A DNA stretch of 33,763 nucleotides from CAMAUF01 sp046152925 (GCA_046152925.1 JBJXFX010000025.1:1-33763), one strand, 5' to 3'. Counted from the first letter of the stretch, positions 8,241 to 16,295 are shown. Numbers and translations: made by a program. The notes: generated by a model not told the origin, from the sequence alone.

Positions 8241-8744
8241 ATGCCCGAGGCCAACTACCCCGACCCCCGCATCACCCCCGGCGGCAGCGACCGCCCCGAC
8301 TGGCCGCTGATCGAGAGCCATGTCCGCCAGCTCGCGACTAACTACACCATGGGCACGGACGCGATCGGGCGCGGCGAGCTGGAAAACGGCATCGCCATCT
8401 TCCAGAAGACCTTCACCGGCGAAGCCATCATCGAAGTGAGTGGCGCACCAACGACGCGCCGCATCGGCCCCGTGGAGTGGTCCGGCTTCGTCAACGACAC
8501 CTTCCGCGGTCGAAACGACGTGCGAACGCAGCACCTCGTCGGCTCGATCAACGTCGTCCTCTCGAGCGATACGACCGCGGAGATGTCGTCGTACATGCAC
8601 GCCGCCCATCTCCGCGGCACCGGCGAAGTCCAAACGGTGCTGCTCACCTACGTCGACCACTGCGTCAAGACAGCCGAGGGCTGGCGCATCGCGCACCGCA
8701 CCCTCTTCCCGATGTCTTCGTGGATGGAGCCGAAAGCGCCGTAG
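8241..8744 (+). CDS. SnoaL-like / NTF2-fold protein
   Basis: A 167-residue protein with the look of the SnoaL-like (NTF2 superfamily) fold: an N-terminal helix region (ESHVRQLATNYTMGTDAIGRGELENG), then strands with the typical pattern RTQHLVGSINVVLSSDTTAEMSSYMHAAH and the closing CVKTAEGWRIAHRTLF. Members of this fold act as isomerases, dehydratases or hydrolases, or as non-enzymatic partners, so no reaction can be named. It begins 3 nt after the ferredoxin gene and is the third gene of the operon, which suggests it acts on the substrate or product of the molybdenum enzyme. It ends 9 nt before the end of the convergent dehydrogenase gene. Confidence 0.8.
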   Translation: MPEANYPDPRITPGGSDRPDWPLIESHVRQLATNYTMGTDAIGRGELENGIAIFQKTFTGEAIIEVSGAPTTRRIGPVEWSGFVNDTFRGRNDVRTQHLVGSINVVLSSDTTAEMSSYMHAAHLRGTGEVQTVLLTYVDHCVKTAEGWRIAHRTLFPMSSWMEPKAP

Positions 8745-8753
8745 GGCCGCGGA

Positions 8754-9884
8754 TCAGGCGTGCGGCGTGATCAGGTATTTCTCGCCCGTCGCTTGCTTGC
8801 CATAGACCGCGATCTCGGCGAGGTCGAGCGCCCCAGCCAGCGTCACTTCCTTGGTGTACTGGCTCGCGAAGGTCGTCTTCACCTCGCGGGCCACGCGCTC
8901 GCGGAGATCCTGGCCCGCCGCCGGGCCGATCTTCTGCAGGAACGGCGTGAGCAACCAACCGCCCATGCCCCAGGCCATCCCGAAGGCGCGGTTGAACTCC
9001 GTCGGCGACCGGTCGAGCCCGCCATAGATGTAGAGCTGCTTGTGGACGGTCGAGCCGTAGCGGCTGAACTCCGACGACGAGCGGACCACCGCCGTCTCCA
9101 TCGCCGCGAGGATCTGGCCGCCGAGCTTCCCGCCCCCGGTCGCGTCGAAGGCGAGCGTCGCGCCGGTCGCCTCGCAGGCATCGGCGAGCTGACCCTGGAA
9201 CCCCGTCGCCGAGGAGTCGAGGACGTGCTCCGCGCCGAGGCCCTTGAGCAACGCAACGTGCTCGGGGCGCCGCACGATGTTCACCAGCGGCACGCCCTCC
9301 ACCCGGCAGAGCTTCACGAGCATCTGTCCGAGGTTCGACGCCGCCGCCGTGTGGACGAGCGCGGAGTGGCCCTCCAACCGCATCGTGCCCACCATCCCGA
9401 GGACGGTGAGCGGGTTCACGAAGCAGGCGGCGCCGTCGCGCGCGCTCGTGCCCTCGGGCAGGACAAGGCACTGCCCGGCTTTCATCAGGCGATACTCCGC
9501 GAACGTCGCCCCACCGAGGATCGCGACGGTCTTCCCGAGGAGCGCCTGGGACTGGGGCGAGTCGCCGGCGGCCACCACCGTGCCCGCGCCTTCGTTGCCC
9601 ACCGGGAGCGACTGGCCGAGCCGCCCGGCCATCATCGGGATCGCGGCCGCTGGGAGCGGAGCGCTGACCAGTGGTTGGCCGGCGACCACCGCCGCCGTCG
9701 CCTTCGTCATGTCCGCGCCCGCGAACAGCAGTCCGAGGTCGGACGGGTTAATCGGGGCCGCCTCGACTCGCACCACCACCTCGTCCGCCGCCGGGGCCGG
9801 CGTCGCGACCGGCACGAGCGTGACCTCGACCGTGCCGCTCGCGGTGACGGTCGACCGCAACTGGAGCCCTCCGTTTGTTGTCAT
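8754..9884 (-). CDS. MDR-family dehydrogenase (quinone reductase / enoyl reductase-like)
   Basis: A 376-residue medium-chain dehydrogenase/reductase. The N-terminal GroES-like domain has the VRVEAAPINPSDLGLLFAG segment and NEGAGTVV, and the nucleotide-binding domain contains HTAAASNLGQMLVKLCR. Cysteine and histidine zinc ligands of true alcohol dehydrogenases are absent, which points to the zinc-free quinone oxidoreductase or enoyl reductase branch, probably NADPH-dependent. The start at ATG 9884 is chosen because AGGAGGAG lies just upstream; an in-frame start at 9953 lacks such a site. It is convergent with the molybdenum operon and divergent from the hrcA operon. Confidence 0.88.
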   Translation of the reverse strand: MTTNGGLQLRSTVTASGTVEVTLVPVATPAPAADEVVVRVEAAPINPSDLGLLFAGADMTKATAAVVAGQPLVSAPLPAAAIPMMAGRLGQSLPVGNEGAGTVVAAGDSPQSQALLGKTVAILGGATFAEYRLMKAGQCLVLPEGTSARDGAACFVNPLTVLGMVGTMRLEGHSALVHTAAASNLGQMLVKLCRVEGVPLVNIVRRPEHVALLKGLGAEHVLDSSATGFQGQLADACEATGATLAFDATGGGKLGGQILAAMETAVVRSSSEFSRYGSTVHKQLYIYGGLDRSPTEFNRAFGMAWGMGGWLLTPFLQKIGPAAGQDLRERVAREVKTTFASQYTKEVTLAGALDLAEIAVYGKQATGEKYLITPHA

Positions 9885-9990
9885 TGCTGCTCTCCTCCTG
9901 TGCTCGTCATCGTAGCGTAGGCCTGGGGCGCGAGCCTTGGCGGGGTCACACACATTGACCCGCGCCCCCGCGTTCGGTAAGCTTGAGTCG

Positions 9991-10017
9991 TTAGCACTCA
10001 GGGTGAGCGAGTGCTAA
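9991..10017 (+). promoter_or_regulatory. CIRCE operator
   Basis: Perfect CIRCE element: TTAGCACTC (9991-9999), nine-base spacer, GAGTGCTAA (10009-10017). It is the binding site of the HrcA repressor, whose gene starts 22 nt downstream, so the hrcA-grpE-dnaK operon is under heat-shock autoregulation. No second copy is seen upstream of dnaK. Confidence 0.98.
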
Positions 10018-10038
10018 GACCCGATAGGTGACTTGATA

Positions 10039-11073
10039 GTGCCATTATCAGACCGCCGCGCGCGCATCCTCGCCCTGATCGTCGACGACTACGTCGACTC
10101 GGCTCAGCCGATCGGGTCGCAGACGCTTGTCGAGCGGCATCACCTCGCCCTGTCCAGCGCCACCGTCCGCAACGAAATGGCGGCGCTCGAAGAGGAAGGC
10201 TACATCACCCACCCGCACACCTCGGCCGGCCGCATCCCTTCGAACCGCGGCTACCGGTACTACGTTTCGTCTCTGATGCCCGAGCGCGACCTCACCTACC
10301 AGGAGCAGGCGACCATCCTCCACCAGTTCCATCAGAGCGCTCGGGACCTCGAAGAATGGGTCAGCCTTGCCGCCAGCGTCCTGGCCAACTCGATGCACAA
10401 CGTCGCCCTCGTGACGCAGCCCAGGGTCCAAGGGGTGCGCTTCAAGCAGCTCCAACTCGTCGAGCTCTCGGAAAACCGCGCCCTCCTCGTCGTCGTGACG
10501 TCGGATGCGCAGGTGCATCAGCGGACCGTCGATTTCCCCGTCCCGGTCAACCAAGAGGGCCTCGCCCGTCTCGCCGGGCGGCTGAACGCGGAGTTCGGCG
10601 GGCACATGGCAGCCGACCTCCCTGTCCGCGACAAATCAGAGCCGCTCGGCCAAGTCGAAGGCATGGTCGTCGCCGCGGTCACCGAAATCCTCCTCAAAGA
10701 GCAGGCCCAAGCCGTCGAGTCGCCAATCGTCGAAGGCGTGCGCGACCTCCTGCGACAACCCGAATTCGGCGACAGCGACCGCCTGCTCGACACCCTGGAA
10801 GCGGTCGACGAACGCCGCCTGCGGGCGGCTATCCCATCGCAACAGATGGCCTCGGGCGACGTCGCAATCGTGATCGGCGACGAAAACGCCGCCGCGCCCT
10901 ACCGGGATATGAGCTTCGTCCTCGCCCGTTACGGCGTGCCCGGCGGGGCAAGCGGCGTGCTGGGCGTGCTTGGCCCGACCCGCCTCGCATACGGCGACGC
11001 GGTCGCGCACGTCCGCTACGTGAGCGACCTGCTCACCCGCCTCATGAACCGTTACTACGGCTTGGATGAATAA
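10039..11073 (+). CDS. hrcA: Heat-inducible transcription repressor HrcA
   Basis: DNA-binding repressor of the dnaK regulon that recognises CIRCE. The 344-residue protein has the N-terminal winged-helix segment (SDRRARILALIVDDYVDSAQ, then PIGSQTLVER and SSATVRNEMAALEEEGYITHPHTSAGRIP) and the HrcA GAF-like domain (FKQLQLVELSENRALLVVVTSD), ending in the typical LTRLMNRYY. GTG 10039 is preferred because AGGTGA lies 8 nt upstream and the N-terminus then matches the family; a TTG at 10033 is too close to that site. It is the first gene of hrcA-grpE-dnaK; grpE follows after 42 nt. Confidence 0.96.
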   Translation: MPLSDRRARILALIVDDYVDSAQPIGSQTLVERHHLALSSATVRNEMAALEEEGYITHPHTSAGRIPSNRGYRYYVSSLMPERDLTYQEQATILHQFHQSARDLEEWVSLAASVLANSMHNVALVTQPRVQGVRFKQLQLVELSENRALLVVVTSDAQVHQRTVDFPVPVNQEGLARLAGRLNAEFGGHMAADLPVRDKSEPLGQVEGMVVAAVTEILLKEQAQAVESPIVEGVRDLLRQPEFGDSDRLLDTLEAVDERRLRAAIPSQQMASGDVAIVIGDENAAAPYRDMSFVLARYGVPGGASGVLGVLGPTRLAYGDAVAHVRYVSDLLTRLMNRYYGLDE

Positions 11074-11115
11074 CCCTCGAGCCGGACATTTGGCCGGCCC
11101 GGACCAGGAGGACTT

Positions 11116-11682
11116 ATGAGCGATTCCGAACGAGACCCGATGGTCGATAAGCGCGCCGCCTCGCGGCTGGACCAGTCCGCGGGAGCCGAGGGCGCGCCCG
11201 TGCCCCAGCCACCCGCCGACTCCGCGGAAGCCGAGAAGCTGCGCGAACAAGCCGACCAGTACTACAAGAACTGGCAGCGCAGCGCAGCCGACTTCATCAA
11301 CTACAAGCGCCGCGTCGAACAGGAAAAGGGCGAGCAATCCCGCTTCGCGACCGCCGCCACCGTCATCAACCTCCTCCCGATTTACGACGACCTCGACCGT
11401 GCCGTCGCCAACGTCGACCCCAACCTCACCCACCTCCAATGGGTGCAGGGCGTCGTCGCCATCTCCCGCAAGTTTTCGCACCTCCTCGAATCCATGGGGG
11501 TGACGGAGATCAACGCCGCCGGGGAACCCTTCGACCCCGCGTTGCACGAAGCCATCGCCCGCCAACCCGGCGAGGACGGCAAGGTCCTCCACGTCGCACA
11601 GCGCGGCTACAAACTCGGCGACCGCGTCGTCCGGCCCGCGATGGTCATCGTGGGCGAAGGGGGCGCGCCCACGGAGAGCTAA
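11116..11682 (+). CDS. grpE: Nucleotide exchange factor GrpE
   Basis: Cochaperone that releases ADP from DnaK. The 188-residue protein has a variable charged N-terminus, a coiled-coil (about 37-75: EKLREQADQYYKNWQRSAAD, then FINYKRRVEQEKGE) and the C-terminal beta domain with FDPALHEAIA and GYKLGDRVVRPAMVIVG, all standard GrpE signatures. AGGAGGA lies immediately upstream of ATG 11116. It is the middle gene of the heat-shock operon, 54 nt before dnaK. Confidence 0.97.
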   Translation: MSDSERDPMVDKRAASRLDQSAGAEGAPVPQPPADSAEAEKLREQADQYYKNWQRSAADFINYKRRVEQEKGEQSRFATAATVINLLPIYDDLDRAVANVDPNLTHLQWVQGVVAISRKFSHLLESMGVTEINAAGEPFDPALHEAIARQPGEDGKVLHVAQRGYKLGDRVVRPAMVIVGEGGAPTES

Positions 11683-11736
11683 CGCCGCTCGCCGCCATCC
11701 ATTCCGCCGAAGTCCAACAAAGGAGTCAGGACACAC

Positions 11737-13620
11737 ATGGGTAAGGTCATCGGAATCGACCTCGGCACCACCAACAGCTGCATGGCGGTGATGGAAGGCG
11801 GCGAGCCCGTCGTCATCGCGAACTCCGAGGGTGCACGCACCACCCCCTCGATCGTCGCCATCACCAAGACCGGCGAGCGCCTCGTCGGCCAGGTCGCGAA
11901 GCGCCAGGCAGTCACCAACCCCGACAACACGGTCTACAGCGTCAAGCGCTTCATGGGCCGGAAGTTCTCGGATGGCGAAGTCCAGCGGGACGTGAAGCTC
12001 ATCCCCTACTCCGTCTCGGCTGCCCCGAACGGCGATGCCCGGGTCAAGATGGGTGGGAAGGACCACAGTCCGCCCGAAGTCTCCGCGATGATCCTTCAGA
12101 AGTTGAAGGCGGACGCGGAAGCCTTCCTCGGCGAGCCGGTCACCGAAGCGGTCATCACCGTCCCCGCCTACTTCAACGACGCCCAGCGCCAAGCCACCAA
12201 GGACGCTGGCCGGATCGCCGGCCTCGATGTCCTCCGCATCATCAACGAACCGACCGCGGCTTCGCTCGCCTATGGCCTCGACCGCAAGGACGACGAAGTG
12301 ATCGCCGTCTATGACCTCGGCGGCGGCACCTTCGACATCTCGATCCTCGAAATCGGCGAGGGCACCTTCCAGGTCCTTTCGACCAACGGCGATACGCACC
12401 TCGGCGGCGACGACTTCGACCAGCGGATCATCGACTGGCTGGTGGACGAGTTCAAGAAGGCCGAAGGCATCGACCTCCGCCAAGACCGCCAGGCCCTCCA
12501 GCGCCTCAAGGCCGAAGCCGAGAAGGCGAAGATCGAGCTCTCCAGCGCCCAATCCACGGAGATCAACCTCCCGTTCATCACCGCCGACGCCACAGGCCCG
12601 AAGCACCTCAACGTCTCGCTCAGCCGCTCCAAGCTCGAACAGCTCGTCGATGACCTGCTGAAGGGCACGCTCGAACCCGTCCGCAAGGCGCTCAGCGACG
12701 CTGGCAAGAAGCCCGGTGATATCGACGAGGTCGTCCTCGTCGGCGGCCAGACGCGCATGCCCTCGGTCCAGAAGCTCGTCGGCGACTTCTTCGGCAAGGA
12801 GCCGCACAAGGGCGTCAACCCGGACGAAGTCGTCGCGATTGGCGCCGCCATCCAGGCTGGCGTCCTCAAGGGCGAAGTCAAAGACGTCCTCCTCCTCGAC
12901 GTGACGCCGCTGACGCTCGGCATCGAGACCCTTGGCGGCGTCTCCACGCCGATCATCCAGCGCAACACCACGATCCCGACGGCAAAGAGCCAAGTCTTTT
13001 CGACCGCCGCCGATAACCAGCCCAGCGTCGAGATCCACGTCCTGCAGGGCGAGCGCCCGATGGCGACCGACAACAAGTCGCTCGGCCGCTTCATCCTCGA
13101 TGGCATCCTGCCGGCGCCGCGCGGCGTCCCCCAGGTGGAGGTCACGTTCGACAACGACGCCAACGGAATCGTCTCCGTCTCGGCGAAGGACAAGGGCAGC
13201 GGCCGCGAACAAAAGATCACGATTCAGGCGTCCAGCGGCCTTTCGAAGGACGAAATCGACAAGATGCAGCGCGAAGCCGAGCTGCACGCCGACGAGGACA
13301 AGCGCAAGCGGGACCTCATCGAGCTCAAGAACCTTGCCGACAACACCGCCTACCAGGCGGAGAAAACGCTTCGCGACAACGCCGACAAGATCGCGGCCGA
13401 CCTCAGGGCCGAAGTCGAAGCCCGCGTCAAGGATGTCCGCGAAGCCCTCCAAGTCGAGGACGAGAGCCGCATCCGCACGGCGCTCGAAGCCCTAAGCGCG
13501 GCCATGCAGAAGATCGGCGAGGCCGTCTATGCCTCGCAGGGCGCTGCCGGCCCAGACACGGGAGGGGCCCCGGAGGGCGCCAACGACGGCACAGTGGAAG
13601 GCGAATTCCGCGAGGTCTAA
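11737..13620 (+). CDS. dnaK: Molecular chaperone DnaK (Hsp70)
   Basis: ATP-dependent chaperone of 627 residues, normal for the family. The ATPase domain shows IGIDLGTTNS (5-14), VPAYFNDAQRQATKDAG, IINEPTAASLAYG and YDLGGGTFDISIL. The substrate-binding domain has DVTPLTLGIETLGGV and VFSTAADNQPSVEIHVLQGE. The C-terminus ends in the acidic VEGEFREV expected for cochaperone contacts. AAAGGAG precedes ATG 11737. The operon stops here: no dnaJ follows, and a terminator is at 13645-13673, so DnaJ must be encoded elsewhere. Confidence 0.98.
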   Translation: MGKVIGIDLGTTNSCMAVMEGGEPVVIANSEGARTTPSIVAITKTGERLVGQVAKRQAVTNPDNTVYSVKRFMGRKFSDGEVQRDVKLIPYSVSAAPNGDARVKMGGKDHSPPEVSAMILQKLKADAEAFLGEPVTEAVITVPAYFNDAQRQATKDAGRIAGLDVLRIINEPTAASLAYGLDRKDDEVIAVYDLGGGTFDISILEIGEGTFQVLSTNGDTHLGGDDFDQRIIDWLVDEFKKAEGIDLRQDRQALQRLKAEAEKAKIELSSAQSTEINLPFITADATGPKHLNVSLSRSKLEQLVDDLLKGTLEPVRKALSDAGKKPGDIDEVVLVGGQTRMPSVQKLVGDFFGKEPHKGVNPDEVVAIGAAIQAGVLKGEVKDVLLLDVTPLTLGIETLGGVSTPIIQRNTTIPTAKSQVFSTAADNQPSVEIHVLQGERPMATDNKSLGRFILDGILPAPRGVPQVEVTFDNDANGIVSVSAKDKGSGREQKITIQASSGLSKDEIDKMQREAELHADEDKRKRDLIELKNLADNTAYQAEKTLRDNADKIAADLRAEVEARVKDVREALQVEDESRIRTALEALSAAMQKIGEAVYASQGAAGPDTGGAPEGANDGTVEGEFREV

Positions 13621-13644
13621 GCGGACCGCACAGCAATCACCCCA

Positions 13645-13673
13645 GCGAGGGCGCCGAAGTTCGGCGCCCTCGC
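13645..13673 (+). terminator. Terminator hairpin of the hrcA-grpE-dnaK operon
   Basis: Twelve-bp perfect stem (GCGAGGGCGCCG, 13645-13656, with its complement at 13662-13673) and a five-base loop, 24 nt after the dnaK stop. The T tract after it is short (GGCGTTT), so termination may be partly factor-dependent. Confidence 0.75.
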
Positions 13674-13689
13674 GGCGTTTCGGCGCGGC

Positions 13690-13695
13690 TATACT
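13690..13695 (+). promoter_or_regulatory. -10 box of the Uma2 gene, probably giving a leaderless mRNA
   Basis: TATACT ends 7 nt before the ATG at 13703, which places the expected transcription start at or one base before the start codon. No Shine-Dalgarno is present. Confidence 0.5.
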
Positions 13696-13702
13696 GCCTC
13701 CT

Positions 13703-14323
13703 ATGGTTGCTGCGCTGGCTCGTCCTCGGCCCCACCTCGAAAACGGCGACGTCATGTCGCGCGCCGAATTCCACGCGCTCTACGCCGACTGCGAGGAGTA
13801 CGAGCGGGTCGAGCTCATCGAGGGGGTCGTCTACATGCCGTCACCTGTCCGGGTTACGCAGCACGCGCGACACCACACGATGGTCCTGCGGTGGCTCATG
13901 GCCTACGAAGCGCAGTACGAAGACGTCGAAGCAATGGCGCCGGCTTCAGTCCTCCTCGATGACCAGAACGAGCCCATACCCGACGCCATGCTGTACCGGC
14001 CATCACGGGCACGACTCGAAGGCGGCTACCTCGCCTCGCCGCCCGAGCTCATCGTCGAAATCGCGGCCAGCACGAAGAACCGAGACCTCCACCAGAAGCA
14101 GCGCGCCTATGAGCGCAACGGCGTCGGCGAGTACCTCGTTTGGCGCGTCGAAGACGGCGCCCTCGACTGGTTCGCCCTCCGCGATGGCGCCTACGTGCGG
14201 CGCGAACCCGGCCCCCACGGCGCTATCGAAAGCGAGCAGTTCCCCGGCCTTCGGCTCGATGTCCACGCGCTGCTCGCCATGGACGGCGCCGATGTCCTCC
14301 GCGGATTGACCTCGGCCGGCTGA
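13703..14323 (+). CDS. Uma2 family protein (DUF820, predicted PD-(D/E)XK endonuclease)
   Basis: A 206-residue member of the Uma2/DUF820 family, which is abundant in Chloroflexota and cyanobacteria and predicted to have a restriction-endonuclease-like fold. Readable signatures are VELIEGVVYMP with Glu40, PIPDAMLYRPS with Asp94, and SPPELIVEIAASTKNRDLHQ with Glu119, followed by a Lys and YERNGVGEYLVW. The Asp/Glu/Lys set fits the PD-(D/E)XK core. Biological function of the family is not established; links to mobile elements or DNA maintenance are speculative. The ATG at 13703 is used because the family N-terminus and the -10 box fit it; the frame is open further upstream but overlaps dnaK. Confidence 0.87.
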   Translation: MVAALARPRPHLENGDVMSRAEFHALYADCEEYERVELIEGVVYMPSPVRVTQHARHHTMVLRWLMAYEAQYEDVEAMAPASVLLDDQNEPIPDAMLYRPSRARLEGGYLASPPELIVEIAASTKNRDLHQKQRAYERNGVGEYLVWRVEDGALDWFALRDGAYVRREPGPHGAIESEQFPGLRLDVHALLAMDGADVLRGLTSAG

Positions 14324-14350
14324 CAGCGCCCAAATCGCCGAAACCCTACC

Positions 14351-14378
14351 TTGACGTTCGCGTTAATGTTCGTACACT
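14351..14378 (+). promoter_or_regulatory. merR promoter with overlapping palindromic operator
   Basis: TTGACG (14351-14356) and TACACT (14373-14378) lie 16 nt apart. The -35 box is also the left half of a dyad, TTGACG-TTCG-CGTTAA (14351-14366), with five of six bases complementary. The pattern TTnACG-N4-CGTnAA resembles operators of LiuR-type MerR regulators, as I recall them. The regulator gene starts 13 nt after the -10 box, suggesting autoregulation. Confidence 0.55.
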
Positions 14379-14391
14379 ACCCTCACAACGC

Positions 14392-14946
14392 ATGGCAAAA
14401 GCTCTCGTCGCCGACGCACTCCTCCAAATCGGTGAAGCCGCCGAACGCACGCAGCTCACCCAGCGGACGCTCCGCTATTACGAGGAGAAGGGCCTCCTCC
14501 CCGCCCCGTCGCGCATGGACGGCGGCTTCCGGCTCTACTCCGACGCGGACCTCGAACGCCTTGAGCGGATCAAGACCCTCAAAGACCTGCTCGGCTTCTC
14601 CCTCGCGGAGATAAAGGAAATGCTCGACGCGGAGGACGTGCGCCTCCAGATCCGGGCTGAGTGGGACCGCGGCGCCGACGTCGCCGAGAAAGCCGCCAAG
14701 TTGGCCGTCGCGCGAGAGAGCACCCTCAAGCAGATCGCCCTGATCGACGACAAGATGCGCAAAATGGCCACCACTCGCCACGAGTTCGTCGACCGCATCG
14801 CCCGCTACGACCAGCTCTTCGAGCAGTGGCGCCAGCCAATCCCCGCGGCAAGCGACGACGCCGCGCCGGCCAGCCTCTGGGAGGTCATTGGCGAGATGGG
14901 CCGCGACGTACCCGACGGCGGGCCGGTTGCGGCCACCGCAGGGTAA
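14392..14946 (+). CDS. MerR family transcriptional regulator
   Basis: A 184-residue regulator with an N-terminal winged helix-turn-helix (LQIGEAAERTQLTQRTLRYY, about 11-30, followed by EEKGLLPAPSR) and a DNA-binding wing containing FRLYSDADLERLERI. A long helical dimerisation region (about 75-145) and a short C-terminal tail follow. The protein has no cysteine, so it is not a metal or redox sensor of the MerR, CueR or SoxR kind. The sequence FSLAEIKEML fits the HTH_1-type MerR branch that often controls fatty-acid or branched-chain catabolism. The start at ATG 14392 lacks a ribosome site. An operator overlaps its promoter. It converges with the flavoenzyme gene across a shared terminator. Confidence 0.9.
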   Translation: MAKALVADALLQIGEAAERTQLTQRTLRYYEEKGLLPAPSRMDGGFRLYSDADLERLERIKTLKDLLGFSLAEIKEMLDAEDVRLQIRAEWDRGADVAEKAAKLAVARESTLKQIALIDDKMRKMATTRHEFVDRIARYDQLFEQWRQPIPAASDDAAPASLWEVIGEMGRDVPDGGPVAATAG

Positions 14947-14974
14947 CGGCCGACGGTGGGCCTTCCGTCGGCCG
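14947..14974. terminator. Bidirectional terminator hairpin between convergent genes
   Basis: Ten-bp perfect stem (CGGCCGACGG, 14947-14956, with 14965-14974) and an eight-base loop, directly after the MerR stop and 9 nt before the end of the convergent flavoenzyme gene. It has no clear T tract on either strand. Confidence 0.6.
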
Positions 14975-14983
14975 CCTCGTGCG

Positions 14984-16183
14984 CTATTCCAGTTCACCGC
15001 GATAATCGAACACCCACGTCGACTGCCGCATGTCGGCGCCGAAGGCTTGGCGGCCGGCGTTCTCGTAGTTCAGGAACTGGGTCATGATGTGCTGCACCGC
15101 TGTGCGGGCATCGCGATGGCAACGGTCCAGGTCGTTCGCCGCGTAGACGGCGCTCCCGCCCGCAGCGGTGTAGAGCCCGTCAATCGCCTTCAACGCCAGC
15201 TCACCGCACTTCGTCCCGCCCAGCCAGAGCTTCCCACGCTGAGTCCAGCTCACGTTCTCGCCCGCGTCGAGAGCGGCCCATGTGTCGTCAACCACGCGCT
15301 CGATGTAGGCGAGGGCCGCGTCGACATCCGCAATCGCGTCGCCAAGCCGGTCGTGGACGTTCGCCTTCTGTGCCAACGTGACCGGCGAGAGGACCGGCGT
15401 CTTCGACGGGGCCATTTCGATGAACGAATCGAGCGCGTGCTGGGCGACGCCGAGCGGCACGTTTGCGATCGTCGTGCCGTACCCCGCCACAATCGGAAGC
15501 TGGTAGAGCAATCCCTGCTCCACTGGCGGGTCGCCGAACCAGAACGCCCGCTCGGCGGGGACGAAGACGTCGCTCACGGCGTAGTCATGACTTCCCGTCG
15601 CCCCGAGGCCGGTCGTATGCCAGGTGTCGATGATGGTCACAGCGCTACGAGGGAAGAGCGCGATCTTGATCACGGGCATCTGACCATTCGGCTGCATCAC
15701 CGGCGCACCATCGTTGATGACCACGCAGCCGCCGCAGAACCAGGTGGCGTGCGGCGAATTGCTCCCGAAGTTCCATCGCCCGCTCACCCGATAACCGCCG
15801 GGCACCACCACCGCCTGGCCCATCGGGCCTAGCGCGCCCGCGATGACGGTCCGGCCGCCGGCGGCGAACACTTCTTCAGCGCCAACGCGGGGCAGCAGCC
15901 CACCGAACGACGCGTAGACGCCGGAGATCATCGCGCACCAGCCGGCCGAACCGTCGGCCCGGGCGATCTCGCGGACGACCCGGTTCATGGTCTGGAGGTC
16001 GACCTCCTCGCCGCCCAGCGACTTCGGCAGGGTGAGCGAGAACACGCCCGCGTCGACGAGCGCCTCGTGGGCTTCGGCCGTCAGGGCGCGTTCCTTCTCC
16101 CCTTGTGCCGCGTTCAGCCGCAGGATCGGCCCAATTTTGCGAGCGCGGGCGAGTGGGTTGGCGGTGAGCGTGGCGGTGGGCAT
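14984..16183 (-). CDS. Acyl-CoA dehydrogenase-fold flavoenzyme (HsaA/DszC-like group D monooxygenase type)
   Basis: A 399-residue flavoprotein. The N-terminal segment (LRLNAAQGEKERALTAEAHE, then ALVDAGVFSLTLPKSLGGEE and ARADGSAGWCAMISG) matches the branch of the acyl-CoA dehydrogenase superfamily that includes two-component flavin monooxygenases such as HsaA and DszC. The middle beta domain (GGYRVSGRWNFGSNSPHATWF) and GLGATGSHDYAVSDVFVP fit the flavin-binding region, and the C-terminal helices contain ALKAIDGLYTAAGGSAVY and CHRDARTAVQHI. The classical acyl-CoA dehydrogenase catalytic Glu is not evident. No flavin reductase partner is adjacent. AGGAGAGAG lies just upstream of ATG 16183, which decides the start over an upstream in-frame one at 16285. 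Substrate is unknown. Confidence 0.85.
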   Translation of the reverse strand: MPTATLTANPLARARKIGPILRLNAAQGEKERALTAEAHEALVDAGVFSLTLPKSLGGEEVDLQTMNRVVREIARADGSAGWCAMISGVYASFGGLLPRVGAEEVFAAGGRTVIAGALGPMGQAVVVPGGYRVSGRWNFGSNSPHATWFCGGCVVINDGAPVMQPNGQMPVIKIALFPRSAVTIIDTWHTTGLGATGSHDYAVSDVFVPAERAFWFGDPPVEQGLLYQLPIVAGYGTTIANVPLGVAQHALDSFIEMAPSKTPVLSPVTLAQKANVHDRLGDAIADVDAALAYIERVVDDTWAALDAGENVSWTQRGKLWLGGTKCGELALKAIDGLYTAAGGSAVYAANDLDRCHRDARTAVQHIMTQFLNYENAGRQAFGADMRQSTWVFDYRGELE

Positions 16184-16295
16184 GGACTCTCTCCTGGTGT
16201 GTTGCCTCGTCCTACGCTCCACGCCGTCCGCCTGATCACAGCCGCGGCGGTACGTCGGGGGCGCCCTCCTGCTGGGCTCTTTCACCTCGATTCGT

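Noticed and set aside
8760..9920. 386-codon plus-strand frame over the MDR dehydrogenase
   Set aside because: Arg-rich shadow; the minus frame has Rossmann and GroES-like features and a Shine-Dalgarno.
10636..13452. 938-codon open frame antisense to hrcA-grpE-dnaK
   Set aside because: The plus strand encodes three textbook proteins. The antisense frame is a by-product of high-GC codon use, with compositionally biased sequence and no domain.
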